A stretch of DNA of 33,475 nucleotides from JAJYVT01 sp036796435 (lineage in GTDB: Bacteria; Actinomycetota; Acidimicrobiia; Acidimicrobiales; RAAP-2). The notes beneath the pieces were generated by a model. It was given only the letters and a program-made list of their open reading frames with translations. It was not told the DNA's origin and made no database searches. Numbering within the stretch: the stretch's first letter is position 1; each line of letters begins with the position of its first letter. Both the position numbers and the translations under genes were made by a program. The stretch covers positions 1 through 33,475 of the forward strand of contig DAIRCY010000018.1 of NCBI GenBank assembly GCA_036796435.1, given 5' to 3'. Shown in pieces: positions 15,205 through 23,393 of this stretch.

Positions 15205-16872
15205 ATGAGCGACGCCGTGCACGCCACTTCGACACTCCCGGCCGCAGGCGACGGGTCGGCCCTCGACCCGAGGATCCGCTGTCTCGCCGACATCGTGCGC
15301 GTCCACGCAGCGGTTCGTCCGGACTCGGTCGCCATCGAGTGCGGCAGCGACCGGAGGACCTTCGCGGAGCTACGCGATCGGTGCGCGCGCGTCGCGAGCG
15401 CGCTCGAGGCGGCTCTCGGGGAAGCGTCGGGCAAAGGGGCTCGCGAAGAGGGCAGCGCTCTGCAGCCGCGGGTGGCGGTGCTCGCGCGCAACAGCTTGCC
15501 GATCTTCGAGGTCACCTTCGGCGCGGCCATGCGCAACGCCGTCGCGATCCAGCTGAACTGGCGGCTCGCCGCGCCAGAGATCGCCCAGGTGCTCGACGAC
15601 AGCGAGGCGCGCCTGCTCGTCGTCGACGAGGAGTTCGCCCCGCTCGTCGGACGGATCGAGCCCGGGCTGCTCCACGTGCGTTCCATCGTGGTGATCGGCG
15701 CCCACGGTCGATGGTCGTCCTACGAGTCGTGGCTCGGGTCCGCCGAACCTTGCGATCCCGGGACGGTGCCGGCGCCCGGTGACACCGCCATGCAGCTCTA
15801 CACGTCGGGGACGACCGGATTGCCCAAGGGCGTCATGCTCACCAACGACAACCTGTTCTGCATGATCGATCCGGTGAACCGCTGGTGGCGCTTCGACCCG
15901 AACGACTCGGTCAATCTGGCCTTGATGCCGCTCTTCCACATCGCGGGGCTGGCATGGAGCACGGTCGGGCTCGCCTTCGGTTGCCGCACCGTCGTCCTGC
16001 CGGACGTGGACGTGGATGCGACCCTCAGCGCGCTGCGCGGCGGGGTGACGCACGCCTTCATGGTGCCTGCGGTCATCCAGTTCCTGTTGGCCGCCCCAGG
16101 CGTGCAGCGCCAGGACTTCGCCTCGCTGCGCACCCTCGTGTACGGGGCCTCCCCGATCTCGGCGGCGGTCCTCACGAGAGCGCTCGAGCTGATCGAGTGC
16201 GGGCTCATCCAGGTCTACGGTCTCACCGAGACGACGGGCGCCGTCACCCAGCTGCACAGCTGGGAGCACGATCCCGCGGGACACCCCGAGCTCCTCCGGT
16301 CCTGCGGCAAGCCGTACCCCTGGGTGGAGGTACGCGTCGTCGACCCCGACAGCGGAGACGACGTCGGAGGTGTCGGCGAGACCGCGGTCGGCGAGCTGTG
16401 GATCCGCTCACGCCAGGTGATGGCGGGCTACTGGCACAACCCCGCCGCCACCGAGGCCGTGATCACGCCGGCGGGCTGGCTGCGGACGGGGGACGCCGGC
16501 TACTTCGACGACGACGGGTACCTCTTCCTCTACGACAGAGTGAAGGACATGATCGTCACCGGAGGGGAGAACGTCTACCCCGCAGAGGTCGAGAACGCCC
16601 TGATGGCGCACCCCGACGTGGCCGACGCCGCCGTCGTGGGAGTGCCCGACGATCACTGGGGAGAGGCCGTGAAGGCGGTCGTCGTCGCCGCACCCGGCAC
16701 CGCACCCGATCCGGCGGCGATCGTCGCTTTCTGTCGCGAGCGTCTCGCGGGCTACAAGTGCCCGAAGTCCGTCGACTTCGTAGATTCACTTCCGCGCAAT
16801 CCCTCCGGAAAGCTCTTGAAGCGCGAGATCCGCCGTCCGTACTGGGAGGGAGCCGACCGGCTCATAGGGTGA
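15205..16872 (+). CDS. Fatty-acyl-CoA ligase family protein (AMP-forming)
   Basis: ANL-family ligase of 555 residues that joins a carboxylic, probably fatty, acid to coenzyme A with ATP cleavage to AMP. Seen: QLYTSGTTGLPKGVML (nucleotide loop), VYGLTETTGA, ELWIRSRQVMAGYW, LRTGDAGYFDDDGYLF, DMIVTGGENVYPAEVE and the catalytic lysine in PRNPSGKLLKRE. A glycine/glutamate-rich insertion near residues 70-90 (EASGKGAREEGSA) is unusual. ATG 15205 is used as start. It follows the nitroreductase-like gene on the same strand and converges on the collagen-like gene. It differs clearly from the ligase at 9712-11256, so the two probably act on different acids. Confidence 0.9.
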   Translation: MSDAVHATSTLPAAGDGSALDPRIRCLADIVRVHAAVRPDSVAIECGSDRRTFAELRDRCARVASALEAALGEASGKGAREEGSALQPRVAVLARNSLPIFEVTFGAAMRNAVAIQLNWRLAAPEIAQVLDDSEARLLVVDEEFAPLVGRIEPGLLHVRSIVVIGAHGRWSSYESWLGSAEPCDPGTVPAPGDTAMQLYTSGTTGLPKGVMLTNDNLFCMIDPVNRWWRFDPNDSVNLALMPLFHIAGLAWSTVGLAFGCRTVVLPDVDVDATLSALRGGVTHAFMVPAVIQFLLAAPGVQRQDFASLRTLVYGASPISAAVLTRALELIECGLIQVYGLTETTGAVTQLHSWEHDPAGHPELLRSCGKPYPWVEVRVVDPDSGDDVGGVGETAVGELWIRSRQVMAGYWHNPAATEAVITPAGWLRTGDAGYFDDDGYLFLYDRVKDMIVTGGENVYPAEVENALMAHPDVADAAVVGVPDDHWGEAVKAVVVAAPGTAPDPAAIVAFCRERLAGYKCPKSVDFVDSLPRNPSGKLLKREIRRPYWEGADRLIG

Positions 16873-16882
16873 CCCGGCTTTA

Positions 16883-16918
16883 CTACTTCGCGCTACTTCT
16901 TCGCGCTACTTCTTTCCG
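16883..16918. repeat. 13-bp tandem repeat duplicating the stop region of the collagen-like gene
   Basis: Two 13-base units (16893-16905 and 16906-16918), preceded by a 10-base partial unit, each contain CTACTTCTT or a shorter form. On the minus strand each full unit carries AAGAAGTAG, so the coding end of the collagen-like gene (Lys-Lys-stop) is followed by a second copy of itself. It fills most of the 33-base gap to the convergent ligase gene. Confidence 0.8.
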
Positions 16919-17736
16919 CACAGCACGTACGGTTGGAGCGTCATCGACTCCCCGTTGCTGAGCGCTCCGGTGACCACCGCGACGGTTCGCCAGCCGCTCG
17001 GCACCGGGTACGAGGATTCGAGCGTGACGACGGGCGGACTCCCCGATGTGGCCCCCGCCGAAGAGCCAGGTCCCACTGTCGGTTGACCGCTTTTCGCCGT
17101 CCCGCCTGCAGGCGCGGCGCTCCTGGTTGTCGTCTCGGACGTTCCCCCGGTCGACACCTTCTCTCGGGGCGTCGTCACGACGCGGCCGCCGCCGCCGAGC
17201 AGCACCTGTCCCTTCGGACACGAGGTCACGGCCGTCAGCGTCGTTCCGGCGACCGCATCTGCCCGAGTCTTCAGCTGCGGCGCGGCCACGACGGTGCTGC
17301 CCGTGATCGTCCCCGGGGCACCTGACCTTCCCGTGGGACCTCTCGCCCCCTCCGGCCCCTGCGCTCCGGTCGCACCGGTCGCACCCTGGGGGCCCGCCGG
17401 CCCGGCGGGTCCTTGCGGACCTACCAGCCCTTGGACCCCCTGCGCGCCTTGGACTCCCTGGGCGCCCCGAGGCCCCGCCGGCCCGACGATGCCAGGGGAC
17501 GGAGGCGGCTTCCGGACCAGGGAGGCCGCGCCGAGGATGGTGCCCCCCGCGCCGAGCGCGAGTGCCGCCGCGACGAGCGCGACGAGCACGCTCCTCCTCG
17601 GGCCGGTCCTGGGTGCAGGGCGTGCGGCTGCGAGGCTCGCTGCCGAGGCGCCCGGCGGCACGACCATCAGACCGGTGGGTTCGCCCCCGGTGTCCGGTTG
17701 GGTCCCCGCCCGACTCGTGCTCACGGCTCCGGCCAT
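16906..17736 (-). CDS. Membrane-anchored collagen-like (Gly-X-Y) surface protein
   Basis: Protein of 276 residues, likely on the cell surface. Domains in order: a cytoplasmic Ala/Gly/Pro-rich tail (1-48), one membrane helix (about 49-74), 20 uninterrupted Gly-X-Y triplets (82-141; for example GPAGPRGAQGVQGAQG), then a C-terminal globular part with two Cys residues (AVTSCPKGQVLLGGGG and YVLCGKK) and a Ser/Thr/Gly-rich loop. Such C-terminal parts, with a CP-G-V-GGG opening and a final Cys, recur behind collagen-like stretches in actinobacteria; function is unknown. The start is ATG 17736, with GGGGAG eight bases upstream. It is divergent from the MtrA-like gene, sharing a 258-base region with an OmpR-type direct repeat. 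A trimeric triple helix is plausible. Confidence 0.82.
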   Translation of the reverse strand: MAGAVSTSRAGTQPDTGGEPTGLMVVPPGASAASLAAARPAPRTGPRRSVLVALVAAALALGAGGTILGAASLVRKPPPSPGIVGPAGPRGAQGVQGAQGVQGLVGPQGPAGPAGPQGATGATGAQGPEGARGPTGRSGAPGTITGSTVVAAPQLKTRADAVAGTTLTAVTSCPKGQVLLGGGGRVVTTPREKVSTGGTSETTTRSAAPAGGTAKSGQPTVGPGSSAGATSGSPPVVTLESSYPVPSGWRTVAVVTGALSNGESMTLQPYVLCGKK

Positions 17737-17824
17737 TTGCGTGCTCCCCTTCTTCGTCGCATTACCTCGCACTCCCTGCCTCGCTCAGCGTCCAACTTGG
17801 GCTGTGGAATCCCGTCCGTGCCGT

Positions 17825-17840
17825 GTTACGTTTTCGTGAC
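17825..17840. promoter_or_regulatory. Direct repeat GTTAC-N6-GTGAC, candidate site for the OmpR-family regulator
   Basis: Two GTNAC half-sites (17825-17829 and 17836-17840) are spaced by six bases, an 11-base period that suits tandem binding by OmpR-family regulators. The site stands between the divergent collagen-like gene and the response-regulator gene, 155 bases before the latter. GTNAC-type repeats have been described for MtrA and GlnR-like regulators. Autoregulation and control of the collagen-like gene are inferred. Confidence 0.4.
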
Positions 17841-17994
17841 AAACATTTCGGTGATGAAAAACTGTCGACCCGGGACCGGGCGCGACAGTGCGAGGCGCGA
17901 GCGGGTGCCCGTGGTTGGCGCGGCCGTCCGGCACGATGCCTCCGATCCGGTCCGCGAAGTCAAGAGCGCGTGGGGCACAACTGGGAGGTCGCAA

Positions 17995-18675
17995 GTGGGA
18001 CGCCGGATCTTGTTCATCGAGGACGACGACAACATGCGGGGCGTCTTGTCGCTCACCCTCCGGCAAGAGGGGTACTCCGTCGTCGAAGCGAGGAGCGGCG
18101 AAGAGGGGCTGTCTGAGTTCGAGCGAGAGGGTGCCGACATGGTGCTCGTGGACCTTCGCCTGCCGGACATGGACGGCTTCGAGGTCACCCGCAGGATCAG
18201 GCGCTCGACCAACGTCCCGATCGCCATGGTCACCGCCAGCGGCGACACCCACGACGTCGTCGCAGGACTCGAGGCGGGAGCGGACGACTACGTCGTGAAG
18301 CCCGTCGTCGCCAAAGAGCTCTCCGCCCGCATCCGGGCGCTGCTGCGCAGGAGTGGGACCTCGGCGGCGCGGGGGACGGTTCAGCGGTTCGGCGACGTCG
18401 AACTGCACCTGGAAGCCGGGATGGTGCTGCGAGACGGGAAGGAGGTGCCCCTGACGCTCACCCAGTTCCGCGTGCTCTGCGAACTCGCGGAGCAGCCGGG
18501 ATGGGTCCTGTCGAGAGCGCAGCTGCTCGAGCGCGTCTGGGGATATGACTTCTTCGGCGACGACCGGCTAGTCGACTACCACATCAGCGGGTTGCGAACG
18601 AAGATCGAGCGCGACCCTGCCAACCCCGAGCTCATCGTGACGGTTCGGGGGCTCGGGTACAAGCTCGTCCCGTGA
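17995..18675 (+). CDS. mtrA: OmpR-family response regulator, MtrA-like
   Basis: DNA-binding response regulator of 226 residues. The receiver domain (1-115) has the acidic cluster IEDDDNM, phospho-acceptor Asp53 (VLVDLRLPDMDG), a conserved Thr in MVTAS and Lys in YVVKPV. The winged-helix domain (about 130-226) shows LTLTQFRVLCELAEQPG, RAQLLERVWGYDF, VDYHISGLRTKIE and the terminal TVRGLGYKL. GTG 17995 is chosen because GGGAGGT lies seven bases upstream; the frame is open further left without homology. It overlaps the kinase gene by four bases (GTGA). In actinobacteria MtrA with MtrB and LpqB controls cell-wall metabolism, division and osmotic responses; the three-gene order here supports that assignment. 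Confidence 0.85.
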   Translation: MGRRILFIEDDDNMRGVLSLTLRQEGYSVVEARSGEEGLSEFEREGADMVLVDLRLPDMDGFEVTRRIRRSTNVPIAMVTASGDTHDVVAGLEAGADDYVVKPVVAKELSARIRALLRRSGTSAARGTVQRFGDVELHLEAGMVLRDGKEVPLTLTQFRVLCELAEQPGWVLSRAQLLERVWGYDFFGDDRLVDYHISGLRTKIERDPANPELIVTVRGLGYKLVP

Positions 18676-20048
18676 CCGTCGGGACTCGCCGGCGGCGGCT
18701 TGGACTGCAATCGCGCGTGATCGCCACGTTCGCGCTCGGCGCAGCCCTCGTGTCCGCCGTCCTTGCGGTGAGCACGTTCTATTTCGTGCGCCGCGAGGTC
18801 GTGTCCCAGCGGACGAGAAGCATTCTGCGCCAGACGTTCGTCGACGCGAGGCTCGTGAAGGTGGAGCTCGGCGTGCCGTCCGCGAGAGTCGGCGACGCTC
18901 TGTCGAGCCTCGAGACCGCCACCGGCGTCCATTCCTACGTGTACCGGGCCGGTCTTTGGTACTCGAGCTCTGCATCCGTCTCAGGCACCGCGGTCCCCGA
19001 ACAGCTCACGCGGCTGGTGATCGGAGGCGCCGTCGCCGATCAGCTCGTCCGACGCGACGGCGTCCCGACGCTCGTCGTGGGCGTACCTATCCCTGCGATC
19101 GGCATCGCGTACTTCGAGGAGCACCCCCTCACAGACCTCGCGTCGACCCTCCAAGTGCTCGGCACCGTGCTCACGACGGTCGCCATCGCCACGACGGCGG
19201 GCGGCGCACTCGCCGGATGGTGGGCGAGCCGCCGGCTCGTGCGGCCGTTGACCGACGTCGTGAACGTCGCGACCGAGATCGCAGGGGGGACGCTTGACAG
19301 GCGGCTTCCGGACGATCCGGACCTCCATCCGCTGGTGACCTCGTTCAACGGGATGGTCACTGCCCTGCAAGAACGCATCGAGCGCGACGCACGCTTCGCG
19401 TCGGACGTCACCCACGAGCTCCGGTCTCCGCTCACCACCATCGGGGCATCGGTCGAACTGCTCGACTCGTACAAGGCATGTCTCCCCGAGGGCGGTGCCA
19501 AGGCCGTCGACACGCTGCACATGGAGGTGGACCGTTTCACGACGATGGTCCAGGAACTGCTCGAGATCGCGAGCGCCGACGCCGGAGCGGCCGCTCTCCA
19601 CTTCACCACAATCCCTCTCGCCGAGCTCGTGGAGCGCACCGTCGCCGGCTACGACCAATCCATCCCGGTCACCTTCTCCGAAGGGGCCCGAGACTCCATC
19701 ATCCGCGGCGACAAACGCCGTCTCCAGCAGGTCCTCTTGAACCTCCTCGACAACGCAGAGACACACGCTGGAGGCGCGCTGGGAGTAGACGTCGGAGCGG
19801 AGGGCGCATGGGCCACGGTCTCGGTACACGACGCAGGACCCGGGATCCCCGTCGAGGAGCGGGACCGGGTGTTCGACCGGTTCTACCGGGGCGCCGCCTC
19901 GGGGAGACGAGGCGACACGGCCGGGTCCGGCCTCGGACTGGCACTGGTAGCCGAGCACGTGCGGGCCCACGGCGGCCGTGTGCAGATCGACGAGGGTGCG
20001 GCAGGGGGCGCCCGGGTCAGCGTCGTGCTCCCCCTCGAGCAGCGATGA
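18672..20048 (+). CDS. mtrB: Sensor histidine kinase, MtrB-like
   Basis: Membrane sensor kinase of 458 residues. Order: cytoplasmic basic start, membrane helix (about 14-38), short extracytoplasmic sensor region with no recognised domain, second membrane helix (about 158-182), HAMP domain (RRLVRPLTDVVNVA...), HisKA with phospho-accepting His248 in DVTHELRSPLTT, and HATPase with an N-box LLNLLDNAETHA, DAGPGIP and GSGLGLALV. The usual N-box reads NA-x-KY/H; here it is NAETHA, a modest departure. It is translated from GTG 18672, overlapping the regulator by four bases, and overlaps the lipoprotein gene by four bases (ATGA). The pairing with an LpqB-like lipoprotein supports an MtrB role. Confidence 0.85.
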   Translation: MTVGTRRRRLGLQSRVIATFALGAALVSAVLAVSTFYFVRREVVSQRTRSILRQTFVDARLVKVELGVPSARVGDALSSLETATGVHSYVYRAGLWYSSSASVSGTAVPEQLTRLVIGGAVADQLVRRDGVPTLVVGVPIPAIGIAYFEEHPLTDLASTLQVLGTVLTTVAIATTAGGALAGWWASRRLVRPLTDVVNVATEIAGGTLDRRLPDDPDLHPLVTSFNGMVTALQERIERDARFASDVTHELRSPLTTIGASVELLDSYKACLPEGGAKAVDTLHMEVDRFTTMVQELLEIASADAGAAALHFTTIPLAELVERTVAGYDQSIPVTFSEGARDSIIRGDKRRLQQVLLNLLDNAETHAGGALGVDVGAEGAWATVSVHDAGPGIPVEERDRVFDRFYRGAASGRRGDTAGSGLGLALVAEHVRAHGGRVQIDEGAAGGARVSVVLPLEQR

Positions 20049-20647
20049 AGCGCCGGGGGGCCGGGCGACCGGGCCGGCGCCCGGTTGTCGCTCCACTGTG
20101 CGCGGCGCTCCTGGGGCTGCTCGCCGCGGGATGCGGGATCGGCGTCGGCGCGTCGCCCTCGACGGTCGATCCCAAGCAGGTGCCGTTCGGCCTGCTCCGC
20201 CCCTCGACGCCGACCACGTCACCGACGGGACCGAGTCAGTACGTCACCGTCTACCTCGACGGTCGCCAGCGTCTGGTCGCAGTCAGCATGCGGGTCCCGG
20301 CGCCGGTCACCGTCGAGGGGGTCCTCGTCGAACTGGCTGCGGGAACCACCTCCGAGGAGGCGTCCGAGGGGCTCACGAGCCCGATCTCCACCGCGGCGCC
20401 GCTCACGGTCGTGCACGTCGGCGCGACAACTGTCACGGTGAACGTGTCGGGCGCGTTCACAAAGCTCGCTGGTGCGAGCCAGGCGGTCGCTGCAGCCCAG
20501 ATCGTCTACACCCTCACCGCGCTTCCCGGGATCGACGCAGTCGCGATCCGCATCAACGGGAAGCGGGCGAAGGTGCCCACGGCGAAGGGGACACTGAGCG
20601 CCGGGCCGCTCGACCGCGCCGAGTACGCCACAGTTGCGCCGATCTGA
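20045..20647 (+). CDS. GerMN-domain lipoprotein, truncated LpqB-like
   Basis: Exported lipoprotein of 200 residues. Basic N-terminus, hydrophobic stretch and lipobox LLAAGC with Cys30 predict lipid anchoring outside the cytoplasmic membrane. The body (about 60-190) is a GerMN domain: QYVTVYLDGRQRLVAVSMRV, EGVLVELAAGTT and AAQIVYTLTALPGIDAVAI. LpqB of mycobacteria, encoded next to MtrAB and interacting with MtrB, is about three times longer and adds a beta-propeller; that part is absent here. ATG 20045 overlaps the kinase stop (ATGA). It likely modulates the sensor kinase from outside. Whether this short form is ancestral or a loss cannot be judged from one genome. Confidence 0.82.
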   Translation: MKRRGAGRPGRRPVVAPLCAALLGLLAAGCGIGVGASPSTVDPKQVPFGLLRPSTPTTSPTGPSQYVTVYLDGRQRLVAVSMRVPAPVTVEGVLVELAAGTTSEEASEGLTSPISTAAPLTVVHVGATTVTVNVSGAFTKLAGASQAVAAAQIVYTLTALPGIDAVAIRINGKRAKVPTAKGTLSAGPLDRAEYATVAPI

Positions 20648-20704
20648 GCCGCAGCGCACCGTTGCCGCGCGTGCAGGGCCGAGGCGCGGGGGCCTACGGC
20701 TCAG
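20644..20704. terminator. Inverted repeat spanning both stop codons of convergent genes
   Basis: CTGAGCCG (20644-20651) and CGGCTCAG (20697-20704) are perfect complements separated by 45 bases. The left arm contains the stop of the lipoprotein gene and the right arm that of the convergent FAD oxidoreductase. There is no T-run, so a bidirectional terminator is only a possibility. Confidence 0.35.
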
Positions 20705-21909
20705 GACGCCGTCGCTCGCTCGGGGAACGGGAGCGCGATCGGGTCCGGCGGCAGCCTGCTCCGTCCTTCGTCGTCGAACCGGTCCAGCCCAAGCTCGCCC
20801 ACGTCGAGCACACGAGAAGAGCCCTCGAGCACGAGATCGGCGGCGATGCGGGCGACGGCAGGTCCCCACATCATCCCGTGCCCTCCCGCCGACGCGACGA
20901 CGACGCCGGCAACGGGCGCGCCCTGTGCGTCGAGCGCAGGACCGAGGATCGGGAGATGGTCCGGCGTGAAGTCGATCGTGGCCGCCCAGACCCGGCGAAG
21001 CCCGAGGCCGTCGGTCGCCGGGAGCAACGCGGCCAACCGCCGGCGGACCTGGTCGAGATAGGCCCAGTCGACCTCCCTGGCCGGTCCGGGGAGCTCGGCG
21101 GGATTGCTCATGCCGAACAACAACCCTCCGTCCTCGGGCCGCCAGTAGACCCCTTCGTCGATGTCGAAGGCCATCTTGACCAGCTCAGGGGCGAGGCGCG
21201 GATCCGGCTCGGTGACGGCCACCTGGTGGCGCGCGCCTCCGGCTGCGACACGAGTCGCCGCACGTCTGCCCACCTCGGAGAGGTCCGGGCCGCCGGTGAG
21301 GACCACGCTGGACGCCGCAATCGACCCGCGCGTCGTCTCGATGCCGGTGAGGCGCCCGGCCCTGTCCCTCTTCAGGCCGAGGAACTCGGTGTCCTCCGCG
21401 AGCTCGACCCCGTCCCTCACGCACGCTGCCGTGTACGCCGCAACGTTGCGCGGTGGGTCGATGTAACCGTCCCCAGGAGCGTAGGACGCGCCGAGATGGA
21501 GGCCGGGCGTCATCGCGGGCACGACCTCGTCGGCCTCCTCGACGCTCAACCATGCGACCTCGAGACCTTCCTGGCGCTGCATGGCGACGCGTGCCAGACC
21601 CGCTTCCAGCTGCGCCGCGGAGAATGCCGGCATGAGATAGCCCTGCGGCACGAAGCCCGAGTCGACGCCGATCGTCTCGCGCTGGCTGCGGTAGAACGCC
21701 TGGCTCCACATGCCGAGCCGGACGGCCCAAGGCGTGCCGCCCTGTGCGCGCACCATGCCCGCGGCACGGCTGCTCGCGCCGCTCCCGAGCCTCGCGCGTT
21801 CGACGAGCAGGACACGCCGCGCGCCCGACTTCTTCAGGAACCACGCGCACCAGCCGCCGACCGTGCCCCCTCCGACGACGACGGCGTCAGCGGAGTTGCC
21901 TCGGGGCAC
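20701..21909 (-). CDS. FAD-dependent amine/amino-acid oxidoreductase (DAO family)
   Basis: Flavoprotein of 402 residues of the sarcosine oxidase, dimethylglycine oxidase and proline dehydrogenase group. Seen: N-terminal dinucleotide motif VVVGGGTVGGWCAWFL followed by the acidic end of strand 2 (LLVERARLGSGASSRAAGM), the substrate-domain YWRPEDGGLLFGMSN and the C-terminal FAD-contacting DFTPDHLPILGPA...SAGGHGMMWGPAVA. It would oxidise a secondary or methylated amine with electron transfer to oxygen or another acceptor. GTG 21909 begins directly before the FAD motif; no ribosome site is seen. It lies 75 bases behind a cyclic-nucleotide-binding-domain gene on the same strand. The substrate is not predictable. 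Confidence 0.85.
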   Translation of the reverse strand: MPRGNSADAVVVGGGTVGGWCAWFLKKSGARRVLLVERARLGSGASSRAAGMVRAQGGTPWAVRLGMWSQAFYRSQRETIGVDSGFVPQGYLMPAFSAAQLEAGLARVAMQRQEGLEVAWLSVEEADEVVPAMTPGLHLGASYAPGDGYIDPPRNVAAYTAACVRDGVELAEDTEFLGLKRDRAGRLTGIETTRGSIAASSVVLTGGPDLSEVGRRAATRVAAGGARHQVAVTEPDPRLAPELVKMAFDIDEGVYWRPEDGGLLFGMSNPAELPGPAREVDWAYLDQVRRRLAALLPATDGLGLRRVWAATIDFTPDHLPILGPALDAQGAPVAGVVVASAGGHGMMWGPAVARIAADLVLEGSSRVLDVGELGLDRFDDEGRSRLPPDPIALPFPERATAS

Positions 21910-21984
21910 GTCTGCACCGTCGCGCGCCGGCCTCCGGAGGTCAAGTGCCGGGGAGACGACCCGGATGCTCGAATGCGCAGGGCC

Positions 21985-22416
21985 TCAGACCGGCTCGGAC
22001 CCCTCGGCGTTTCTCGCTTCGGCCTCCCGCACCCGCTTGACCATCAGCTCGAGAAGCGCCCACATCGTCTCTGGGTGCGACACGGCGAAGGGCCGGAATA
22101 CCGGCTGGGTGAGAAGGAGACAACGCAGCTCGGTGTCGGCGGTCACGGTGGCCGACCGCGGGGAGCGGTCGATGAGACCCATCTCGCCGAAGAAGTCGCC
22201 CGCCTCGAGGACGCGGGCGACCTTTCCGTGGACGGTGACCGTCGCCTTCCCCTCGACGATGATCGTGAAGATCGTGCCGTATTCGTCTTCCTCGGTGAGC
22301 ACGGCGCCGGCGGGGAACGTCCGGTCGTGGACATCCTGCGCGAGCTTGTCCAACTCGCGCTTGGAGAGCATGGAGAACAGGGGCACCTTGGCGAGCACTT
22401 CGGATGCGGTGGACAT
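21985..22416 (-). CDS. Stand-alone cyclic-nucleotide-binding domain protein
   Basis: Small protein of 143 residues consisting of one cNMP-binding beta-roll (MLSKRELDKLA, FPAGAVLTEEDEYGTIFTII, then GDFFGEMGLIDRSPRSATVTA as the phosphate-binding cassette given here in two pieces: GDFFGEMGL and DRSPRSATV). The Arg-Ser-Ala order of the cassette is that of cyclic-nucleotide binders. There is no helix-turn-helix or kinase part, unlike Crp. The start is ATG 22416. It may sense a cyclic nucleotide or act as an allosteric partner. The FAD oxidoreductase gene follows on the same strand. Confidence 0.84.
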   Translation of the reverse strand: MSTASEVLAKVPLFSMLSKRELDKLAQDVHDRTFPAGAVLTEEDEYGTIFTIIVEGKATVTVHGKVARVLEAGDFFGEMGLIDRSPRSATVTADTELRCLLLTQPVFRPFAVSHPETMWALLELMVKRVREAEARNAEGSEPV

Positions 22417-22435
22417 GGCACGTGATCGTACGCCT

Positions 22436-22487
22436 TTCGCCACTCGGGAGGCTGGCTCGCCTTCGCGACTCGGGAGGCTGGTTCGCC
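22436..22487. repeat. 26-bp tandem repeat upstream of the cyclic-nucleotide-binding gene
   Basis: Two 26-base units (22436-22461, 22462-22487) differ at two positions; the shared core is ACTCGGGAGGCTGG. They fill most of the 86-base gap between the BNR-protein stop and the ATG at 22416, so they lie in the promoter or leader region of the latter. They could be a duplicated binding site or a simple slippage product. Confidence 0.85.
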
Positions 22488-22502
22488 CGAGTGCCTTCGG
22501 CT

Positions 22503-23393
22503 TCAGACGAACCGCAGCACGCGCACCCGGCCCACCCGCTCGGTGACGGTCTCGAAGGCGGCACCGCCGTCGCCGGATCGCCAGACGCGCCCGTCGGGCG
22601 TCCCCAGCGCCACCACCCCGTCGTGAGCGTCGAGGGTGCCCGTGTCGAGGTTGTAGGGGAACGACTCGGGAAGACCCCCCCGACAGGGTTCGAAGGCCCC
22701 TCCGACCGACGACCTGAAGAGGCGTCCGTCGGTGCTCGACGGCCCCGTCGAAGCGCTCACGTACGCCACCTCGCCGTCGAGTGCGACGGCACGGCAGTAG
22801 CTCGCGTGCAGCCCGGCAGTGGTCCATCGCCACGTCGCTCCGTCGTCGACGCTCCAGCCGAACCCGCGTGCGGCGGCGGCGGCGAGCCCCTGTCCGCCCC
22901 TCACCACTTCGTGCACGTCGTCTTCGGGCTGGACGACGCATGCCCACGTGCCTCCACCGTCCGCCGAACGCCACACCCCGCCCACGTGCACGTTCACGAG
23001 CCAGGTCCCGGCGTCGGTCACCGCGATCGAGCGGAGATCGGGCCTCGCCCCGGCGGGGTTCTCCCACGAGCTTCGGCCGGGCACGTCGTCGAACGACGCG
23101 AGGGGGGCGAGCCGGCCGTCGACGAGGTCGAACCTCGCGAGCCGGGCGTCCTCGATCCCCACGAGCAGTCCGCCGTCGACCACGGCGAGGCTTTGGGCGT
23201 TCCCGAGCTCGACGTTGGTCACCGGCGCAAGCTCGTACTCGTCGACCCTTGCGACCCTTCTCCCGTCGAGCAACACGTACGGCTCGGCAGGTCCCGTCCC
23301 ACTGCAGGCGATGGCGGTCACCGAGACGTCTTCGGCGATGGTGTATTGGCGGTCCAGGTCTTCGAGATGGTGGGCCGTCCCGAGGAGGAGCAC
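22503..23393 (-). CDS. BNR/Asp-box beta-propeller protein
   Basis: Protein of 296 residues built of repeated beta-sheet blades. Three Asp-box-like motifs are visible: WRSADGGGTW, WSVDDGATWRW and WRSGDGGAAF. These occur in sialidase-like and YCF48-like propellers but do not by themselves show enzyme activity. I see no signal peptide and none of the catalytic residues of a sialidase, so a cytoplasmic binding or scaffold role is as likely. GTG 23393 is preceded immediately by AAGGAGGG, an unusually short distance. Related proteins in actinobacteria are usually annotated as exo-alpha-sialidase-like or glycosyl-hydrolase-like without evidence of function. Confidence 0.75.
   Translation of the reverse strand: MLLLGTAHHLEDLDRQYTIAEDVSVTAIACSGTGPAEPYVLLDGRRVARVDEYELAPVTNVELGNAQSLAVVDGGLLVGIEDARLARFDLVDGRLAPLASFDDVPGRSSWENPAGARPDLRSIAVTDAGTWLVNVHVGGVWRSADGGGTWACVVQPEDDVHEVVRGGQGLAAAAARGFGWSVDDGATWRWTTAGLHASYCRAVALDGEVAYVSASTGPSSTDGRLFRSSVGGAFEPCRGGLPESFPYNLDTGTLDAHDGVVALGTPDGRVWRSGDGGAAFETVTERVGRVRVLRFV

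Noticed and set aside
22685..22693. tRNA T-loop-like GGTTCGAAG
   Set aside because: No matching acceptor or anticodon stems can be drawn around it, and it lies inside the BNR-protein gene.
22503..23393. True sialidase
   Set aside because: Asp-box motifs are present, but the arginine triad and catalytic residues of sialidases are not recognisable and no export signal is seen.
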